Assembly: GCA_032158295.1 (NCBI GenBank)
Contig: CM063261.1
Span: 3,286,001-3,350,000, forward strand
Direction: 5' to 3'
DNA length: 64,000 bases
Source: Pycnopodia helianthoides
Lineage: Eukaryota > Echinodermata > Asteroidea > Forcipulatida > Asteriidae
The notes beneath the pieces were generated by a model. That model worked only from the letters and a program-made list of their open reading frames with translations, did no database searches and was not told where the DNA came from. Position numbers and translations under genes: made by a program. Numbering within the stretch: position 1 is the stretch's first letter; every line of letters begins with the position of its first letter. Below, one piece after another: positions 53,101 through 62,100 of the stretch.

Positions 53101-56100
53101 GTCTTCATTTTGTCAGTGTTATTTTATTTCAATTGTTTATTGGAAACGATAATAGAAATGTAACTCAGTTGTTTGACTTTCTGTCCTGCTGACCTGACCC
53201 CCATTGATGAAGTAGTAAGGGATACAATGAAGGCCTGAAATTACACGGAGGCCACAGAGGCTGTGGCCTCTCTGTTGCCCTGCTCTTGGCCTTGGTGCCC
53301 CTTCAAAAGTTGCCCATAGACTTTGAGATTTTCCAATGGAAGTGCCCTCTGCAAAATGAAAATGGCCTTGCCCTCTCTAAGATGAAATTCCAGGCCTGCA
53401 ATGAACAGATGCAGTTGATTTGCTGACATAATAAATTTTTATTTCCATTTTTTTCTTTGTTAATATGTTTAATATACTTTTATGTTTTATATACTTCTTA
53501 AATCTTCAGACTACATTTCATTTTCCAATCAAATTGTTAAACAATACCCAGTGAGAACAATCTTTGAAAAAAACTACCTGTTCTTGTTACTGTTTGTAAT
53601 TTGATCGAAAATATTCAGGAGAATGATTTTAGGATTTTCTTAAAACCTACTTGAGCCTTCAAGTTTTCTGGAAAGAAGGTAAACAGTCACCAAAGGGAGA
53701 AAGAAATAGTCCACATTATGTCCACACCTGTAGTTGTGTATTTTGGGTGGCGGACAGAATCTGCAGAGCACCGGCACGTCAATCCGGATTTCGGAGGTCG
53801 TTGGTTCAAATCACACTCTAGTCAATTTTTCTTTGTCCAACCCAGAACCTCTTGAATTGTAACATCTGAGAGGTTCAGGGTCAAGAATATGGGCGACCCG
53901 GACACACAAGCCATTTTCCAGGAATTTTCACACCTGTCCAACCTTATCCCCGTTTCTGATATAAACTTGACAACTAGTTCAAAAACCATTGTTCCAACTT
54001 TCCTCTGACGTAGGAGCTATTGCCGTTGGTCCTCGTGTTTGAACTCCCAATCAGTAACAATCCAACACCGGACATCAACTCACCAACAATCCAACAAATC
54101 GTCCAGGTGTACAACATTGGCGTCAACATGAAGCAAAGGGCGAGGGGGTATTCCACAACGGTGACCGTCAGAGGGTCCAGCAGTAACGCTGCTGGCATCA
54201 AGGAGGGGACGTTAAGATTGATGGAGCATCTTATTGGAAACTTAGGGGTAAGTCAAACAAGAATTCATCAAACTTGTGATGATTGTGAAAATTTGAACTG
54301 TCGTTTGCCCTTTTTTTGTAGCTTACTTGCTTTGTCCACAGGCATACACAGCCAGAGAGTTTGATTATACCATGCCCGATGTTCCCATACTTTAACACAC
54401 CATTTTCCTCTTGTACAGAATTCCCCCTCCCTAAAATCCTGTAAAGAATTCCTGAGATTCCAAGCACACAATGAAGACACAATAGAGGGGGGCATCGCCA
54501 TGCGCCATATCGAGCACAAAATTAATCTGATAGTTCTTTGGACACTACAGAAAAAAACCCATTCAGATTGAACAAATACATTCCACTAACATTTCAAGGC
54601 AAGATTTCCCTCAAAACAGGTGACAGTTTTATACTTAACCTTGCAAGGCAAGACTAATGTAATCAAAGTGTTCGATTCAAGCATTTTTGTTGGAGAGGAC
54701 AATAGTTCATGTTGTCAGTCGGTACATAAGTACCAATTAATGTTTGACTAAATCAGATTAAAATTTGTGGTTTTATTTATCTGATTATCAGTAAAACTTG
54801 ACTCTGTCTATAACAAGTTTGTTTTTTTAATTTTAGGTGACTCTTCCAGTCAGCACCCAGATTGAAATAGCTCCACAGCATCATCAGTTTATGAGCGGAC
54901 GAGGAGGTCTGAACGTCAAACAGATCATGCAGGGTACCAACGCAACCATTCACTTCCCAGATCCTAATAGTGCTCAACGGAAAAGCACCGTCTTCATCTC
55001 AGGACCGGTAGACTCGGTCATCATAGCGAGACATCTTCTCATGGTCAGTTATAAACAATTTTAAAAAGGTTTGGGGGGGGGGACTGAAATGTAAAATAAA
55101 AATCCTTGTAGTCAGTAAGTTTTTTTATATATTTTTTTTGTTTTTATTATTATTATATATATTTGCAATGTTCTAATTAATGAATAATTTAAAGTGTCAT
55201 ACTTGACTTCAAATTTTCAAAAGAAAGAAGCGGTCTGTATGTTTTAGTACTGATAATTTTTATTTAGTTCATTTCTAAATTTTGATCAAAACGACATTGG
55301 ATTTGACATTTCGACTGGCACAAAAAATCCTCTTTGTATTGTATGGACCCATTAGGTTTTGTTGTTCGATGACGTCTCGCTTCAAATTTCTCTATGAAAG
55401 AGTATCACATAAAATGACATTTTACATCGTTTTAATGTGAGGTTTGAGACTTGTAATTTTTCCCTTGACTTTCATGAAGACTCTATCTATTGAAAAATTA
55501 GTGTATCACGACACAGAATTTGACCTTGGAGCCCCTCTTTAACACGTTGACTGCCGCCTACGAGTATATTCGTAGTAACAGGTGTAACGGATTCTGCCAC
55601 TACGAGTATACTCGTAGAGAATGAAAGGCTTTTGTATAGTGAATTGAATACACTGGCATCACTGAGAACGCAACGTATACGCTTCTGGCAGTGGTGAGCA
55701 CACATCATTAAAATTTGTATGCTACAACATGTTGACAAAAAAAAAAGTACCTATTTGGTATGCACGCATGCGCACCACACTGGGATGCTTGGCAAATGGG
55801 AACGCCCCTTCAAATTTATGACCGGCAGTCAACGTGTTAATGATAATTTGAATGTTTCTGTATGCAGGGATGTCTGCCCCTCGTTCTGATGTTTGACGTT
55901 AGAGATGAGGTAGAAGTTGAAGCAGCAAAGTTAGCTCAGTTAATGGAACAACTTGATGTATTTATCAGCATTAAACCAAAGCCAAGGCAACCTAGTAAGG
56001 TAAGCAATTGAGAAGTTTGAGATGGTATTATGCTTGCCAACAGCGTTCTTTCTTAACAGTGGTCCACTGGCCAAATACTAGTTTGGCTCAGTGGTTTTTT

Positions 56101-59100
56101 TCCCCTGCCTTTCACCTCTGTGGACCCCGGTTCAAATCCCACTTCAGACCGCGATCAGGGCCCAATTTCATAGAGCCTTACAAGTGGATTGGGTTTTCAG
56201 TCCTTATCTGATTGCATGGGTTTTCCCCCGTTTGGGGTTTTCCTCCCACATCTGAAACAGAACATTTCTTCTTGTTTCCTATTCATCCTGTTATTGGCGC
56301 TAATTATGCTGTTGGATGTGTAATGAAATAGATAAATCTAAACAAAATAAACAAATAAAACACCTGAGGATCTGCAGTCACAATTCCCTCCGAGTGGTCC
56401 GGCTATTCAGCATTGAAGAGCATCCCTTTTCAATAGTATGAAAGTTGGACAATTGGAAAAGCTGACGGACTTGTAAAATGACAAGTTAAATGGTCCCCGC
56501 TAGCTAGTCACTAAAAAAGAAATTCAAACCCTGTTTGTAATATTATTGAAAATGAACAGCAATGGGAGTTTCCAACACTGACTTTAGAAATTGGTCCTAG
56601 GTCTCAAAACGAATGACTAAAGCTGGGTTGTTTTTTTTAACTGAGATTGTTTTAACAGGGTTTGGGTAGGGATTGTTTTAACTGTCGGGCTTAATTTGAC
56701 TATATGTTATTCTGTAAATTACAGAACTTAAGTCCACCGCCCCAGATGGAGTATACCGCTGTGCCTCATAGCTCAGTTGGTAGAGCATCTGCCCGGAGTG
56801 TCAGGGGTCTTGGGTTCAAATCCCAATGAGGACCATTTGATTTTTCTCTCATCCCATGTTTGGTTATTCCCCTTAGTCCGTCATAGTGAAGAGTATTGAA
56901 CGTAACGCAGCCAACATGTACCGAGCGAGGCAGGCCTTGTTAGGACAAGAGTGTGAGAGCTGCGCTGCTAACTGTAACAGTACGACACGAGGTCTGAACG
57001 GGACGTCATTACCCCTGACTGGAATCAATATAGCAAATCTTGGTGAGTATCTTCAGGGGTGGAGCCAGGGGGGAGAGGGGTGAGGAAGAGGTCTACTCCC
57101 CCGGGCAAAAGTTATTCAACATCTGCATCGTGAAAGTAAAGGCTGGCCCAAGTCAATATGGCTCATCAGGCCGGTGTTTATAACCTATTTCATTGGCATT
57201 AAACGACTGAGAATATTTCTATTTCCTCCTGGACAGGATACCAGTCCAGTGCAGGTTACTACTCCCCAGCTCTCGCTGGTACCCATTTGTACTCCTGGGT
57301 GGAGAGAAGCAATTGTGATAAGGTGCCTCGCTCAAGGCCAGGTTCGAACCCATGTTCTGTAAATTACAGAACTTAAATCCACCGCCCTAGACCACTCGGC
57401 CACAACACCTCAACATCTATGTGTTGGTTACTCGGGCCACAGGAAGTTACTCTCGGACCCCCCTCTTTCAGACTCAACAGCTCCGCCCAATGTCTTTCCC
57501 TTAAATCATGAGAGGCACTCTTTTAAAGCTGTTTTGTAAAATCCTCACTGTTTTTGTTTTTTTTAAGGTGCTTTTGTTATTTTTTTATATCTAAGTTCAT
57601 TAATGGTCTATGGTCTTTTGTTTTTCATGCAGGTCTTCTAAACTCCAATGTCCTAAATGTGAAAGCAGGTCTTCTTTCCGTGAATGGTGTTAATGGCTTG
57701 TCCAGAGTTAGTCCACTTCAGAGTCCTAGGAACTCAATCAGTGGTCAAGGGAGTTTGGCCTGGCCTGCCGTATCCCAACAAAATAGTAAGACAGTGATTC
57801 ATGAACTTGTAGACAAAATTTATTACTGCAGGGTTTTGAACAAATATTTCTGACTTCAAACTCATTACTGTAATCATTTTGTTCACTTTATTTATTGTGA
57901 ATTTCTTTGACAGATTTCCAAACTACGGTGACTCCAGTTCTCATCTCCCAGCAAACCCTAAACCCCCTTCTCATTTCCCAAAGTCATAACACCCAACAAT
58001 CCATTCCAAACCCCCACACAACTTCAGCCCATACCCCTACCCAAACCCTGTCCAACCCCACCCATAACCCCGCCCTGAACCCCAATCCCAGCCTCCACCT
58101 CGCCAGAACAACCACACCCACGTCACCCCCACCCTTGGTCAACCAAGCACCTGTCTCTACGATAGCTCAGAATATTGGAGTACATCACCCACCTCACTCA
58201 GCAGCTGATCCTGTGAGAGCCTATATAGTATCAGCGCCTGTGTCGGCAGTGACAAACACAATGGTTAACACCGAGCAACACACAGTGCCACACAGGGTCA
58301 TACTACAGTCGGCCCTCAGAGTCAACACCCACCCCGAACCCCGCAATTTACTAGCTTCAACCAAAATGGCGACTGACCAGCAACACCTCACTTACATCCC
58401 TCAAAGCAGAACTGCCACACCCTGACATCTCTCAAAGCAGACTGCCACACCCTGACATCCCTCAAAGCAGACTGCCACACCCTGACATGCATAGGGTGGT
58501 ACACCCCACGCCAGAACAGCCACGGATCACCCATCCCTCACCTCGGCAGGTGACACACCCAACCTCCCCACCACCAGGATTGACTCAAGGAGGCCCTAAA
58601 CTTCTGTCGACAGAGTTAGCGAGACTAGAGATGGCTGACAGGGCAGCCAAATTAATTAGTTCATGTGGAGGGGCTGAATTAACAGCGCACATCGCTCAAG
58701 CGTCTCAGCTGGACAGGCAGATCTCAAGCCCGGCTAAAGAGAAGGGTAAAATACATTACTGAGTTGATTCATTTCATATTTTCACTTGTCAATGCGTAAA
58801 GTTGCTCAAATATTCTACTTATACATACAGCTGATCCATTCGAAGGCTCAACAGTAGATGATGACATGTTCTTTTTCTGTTGATTTGTTTCTATAGCGAT
58901 GAGTGGTAACCACAGCAACACAAGTAGCAGCACCAGCCCCGCCCAGAGTCCCTGCAACAGTCCCATTGACCTTATCACTATGACAACGAACTCGCCCATC
59001 TCCTCTCTGCAAGGTGTCAACAACAACAACAACACAAACCCGAAGATCGGGACACCGTCTAACTTGGTGGACCTAGGTTACCTGCAGAATAACATTTCTC

Positions 59101-62100
59101 CCAATAACAGCAGTGGCAACTTATCTGGAGTGCTGATTGGATCCGGAGGCAGGGGCACAATGAACTTATTGTCTGACGCCAACTTAGGATTTGCACCAGG
59201 GCTAGCCTTACAGTGAGTTTTGATGACCGTGGATAGCTAAATATTTGTCTCTGAAATCAGTCACTTTTAAAGTTTTTTTTTAAAGGGATCTGTACTCCAA
59301 CACAACTTTCAAGTAAAAATACAATTGAATGTGAGAGTTTCACTGTACTTTATTTTGGATGTGTCTCTAAATGCTTTTGTTTACTCTAAGATTGAAAAGG
59401 ATAATATAATGTATTAGGATAGGAGAGTCTTACGGACTTTGTGTGCTTTATTTCATTCGAGAAAGCTTAGAGTTAAAAAGTAACTATAACTAGTGAACTT
59501 GCGGGTACAACCATGTGTAGATCTCTTTTTGGAGGATTGTTGGCTCTGAAAAGAGCCGGTGTGGTCTCGTCTTCAGGAGAAGTTGAGTATACTGTTCAAA
59601 ATGTTGTTATAACACCGGCTCTTTTCAGAGCCAACACTCCCCCCTAGAGAGATTTACACATGGTTGTACCCTCAAGTTTACTTGTTATAGTTTACTTGTT
59701 ATTTTCCGCACCATACAAAGCTTCAAACATCACTGAGCTCAGAGTTGATAGAACATCTTGCAGACTCTGCAGTTCTTATCTATGTTACAGTAAACATTGC
59801 AACAGACCTTTACAATAGTGCATTTCAACATCCTACACTTTCATTGTCTCTCATCAGCACAAATAGCCGACGGTCGTCTGAATCAGGAGGTGACTCTGAC
59901 AGTTCAGATAAGCGAGCTCCTGGCTGCGAGAGACGAGAGTGGGAACGGGAACGAGAATGGGGAGGAGACAGAGAACAAGAACGGCAGGAAGAGATGGACA
60001 GGCTAACCCTGCAGTCGACATCAACGTCTTACTCCGTTGACTACAACCACAAGAAATTACTTGCAAGCAAAGGTTCGTTGTCAGATCTGAGAAAAAAAAT
60101 ATCCCCAGCTGATGCATCATTTTGTGGTCAGTTGGTTTTGCACTCTGCTTGCACCTGTCAGTGAAATTCTTACACGGCTTTTGAGGTATAGCGCAATTTT
60201 TATGAAATGTTTCCTTATGATGTTTTCCCTCTCCTTCAGCTATGAAGAGGAAGCCAATTGTTAGCGAAGTGAGGCGACCAACAGATACCTGGAGTGGCTT
60301 GGGATTCTCCAGGTCCATGCCAGAGTCAGCTATTAGAGAGCAGCGTAAACCAAATGGGTTCTCTTTGTTCCAGAGAGAGACACTTCCAACTACTTATGAG
60401 GTAAGGCTTTGGTTCCTCAAGGATCAATATTTGGGCCTGTAATATGAAAGATTAATAGAGACTTGTGACTATATTTTGATTGGATATTCAACCTTGTCGA
60501 ATATCTTAAAGAAAACAGAAATAATGATCCAGTGAGAAAAAAAATTACAACATAGTGGCTTTATGGCAAGGCGTTCCTCAGGGATCAATCCTTGGACCTC
60601 AATAATAAAACCTTTCCCTAGAAGGAACATCTAATTTCCAGTTGATTGGAATACTTTTGGTGAAAAACTTACTGTGTGCTTTCTTTTCACATAATTCGAA
60701 TACACATGAAAGTAAAAAAGGAAATGAAACTTTATTTTCAGAATTCTTTAAAGGAAGAAACAGAGATGGACGGAACAGAAAGTAGCTGGCCACCTGATCA
60801 GTCGAGTCCTTCAGACGAGTCGATGAACTCACCGCAGCATGAACTGCAGACATCTGCAGCACCCGGAGAATACCCAGCCAATAGGAAAAAGAAAGGTTGG
60901 TCGATGGAAACCAATAAGACACATTATTCTGCCATGTGACAACCAGCATTTGCCATTCATTTGTTTACCAATCTACTTTCCTCCAATGCTACAAAGTTTA
61001 AGTCATTTTTTTCTCATGGTTGTCTCTTTATTTTGTTCTTTGTTGGCACTTTGAGACTCTCTATAAGAAGGTTGCAGGTGTCATTGTAGTTTTTTTTTGC
61101 TGTCTAAGATAGTGTCAGAAACAGTTGACCTAAACTATTACAATCAGTAGGGGCCAATTTCATAGTGCTGCTTAACGGTAAGCAAATTTTCGTGCTTACT
61201 GTAGCAGAAAAATTCGCTTAAGCGTAAGCGTATTTCACAGGTTAGCAAGAAATTTGGGCGGCCAGCCTGCGCATTCACCATGGAGTTGCATTGTTGCGTC
61301 ATTCATTTTCTTACAGGGTTAGCAGCGCTATGAAATGGAAACTCTCACAGTTAGCACAAAATCGGCCGTTTAGCAGCTCTATGAAATTGGGCCCAGGTTG
61401 TTGGTTTAATGATGTTCACGGTAAACAAAAACGTAGAATAATATTGTTGTTTTCTTCGTGGTTGTATTTTCAGTGACATACACCAACCTCAGCTGCAGTA
61501 ACTACATTGATGGGTCTTCGCTACCTAGACAAACAAAAGGGTTGTGGCCGAGTGGGGACAGTACCTCTCAGACAGCGACCGCTAAACCCGATCTAGGGGA
61601 TCTGTTTTTCAAACTTGGGCTGGGGAAATACGCTGACGTCTTTCAGCAACAAGAGGTAAATATTCTCGTTTATTGCCATAAAAATGCAAAAAACGAAATT
61701 GAAATTTAGTCAGCCTTAAACATTGATGTTTTAATGTGTGAACCGGAACTTTGTTTAAAGAGGGACTCCAATGTCAAATTCAGTTTTGTGATGCACTCAT
61801 TTTCCAATAAATAGAGTCTCCTTATGAAAAAGGGGAAGCAAATTTCATTCATATCTTGCTCTTATAAATGTCAACAATTTATATTTGTCACTATTGCTGC
61901 TATCTATTGCAATTGTTTTATCTTGTATATTATCATTTGTGAGCTGTGTATACATTGTAATTGTTTTAACTTGTTTTGACTATTATTATTTATGAGCTCT
62001 CCATACATGACTATTATTTTATATTGAATTGACTGTTATTATTTATGAGCTCTGCATACATTGCAATTTTTTTTAACTTGTCTTCACTATTATTATTTAT

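Larger units (their letters stand above)
51996..54013 (+). other. Rest of BICC1 intron 5
   Basis: Includes an AGGCCTG MITE (53231-53398) and a short tRNA-like SINE fragment (about 53755-53825). No exon recognised. Confidence 0.5.

Noticed and set aside
56760..56836. Functional tRNA gene upstream of exon 9
   Set aside because: No paired anticodon stem or assignable anticodon; it is embedded in SINE-like sequence.
58487..58762. Separate small gene after the exon 11 stop
   Set aside because: It is the continuation of exon 11 in the shifted frame; phase, TSPPPGLT similarity and the 30-bp repeat tie it to BICC1.
59534..59640. Histone gene 3' end
   Set aside because: Stem-loops are present, but no histone coding sequence lies on either side and the hairpins are arms of a foldback element.
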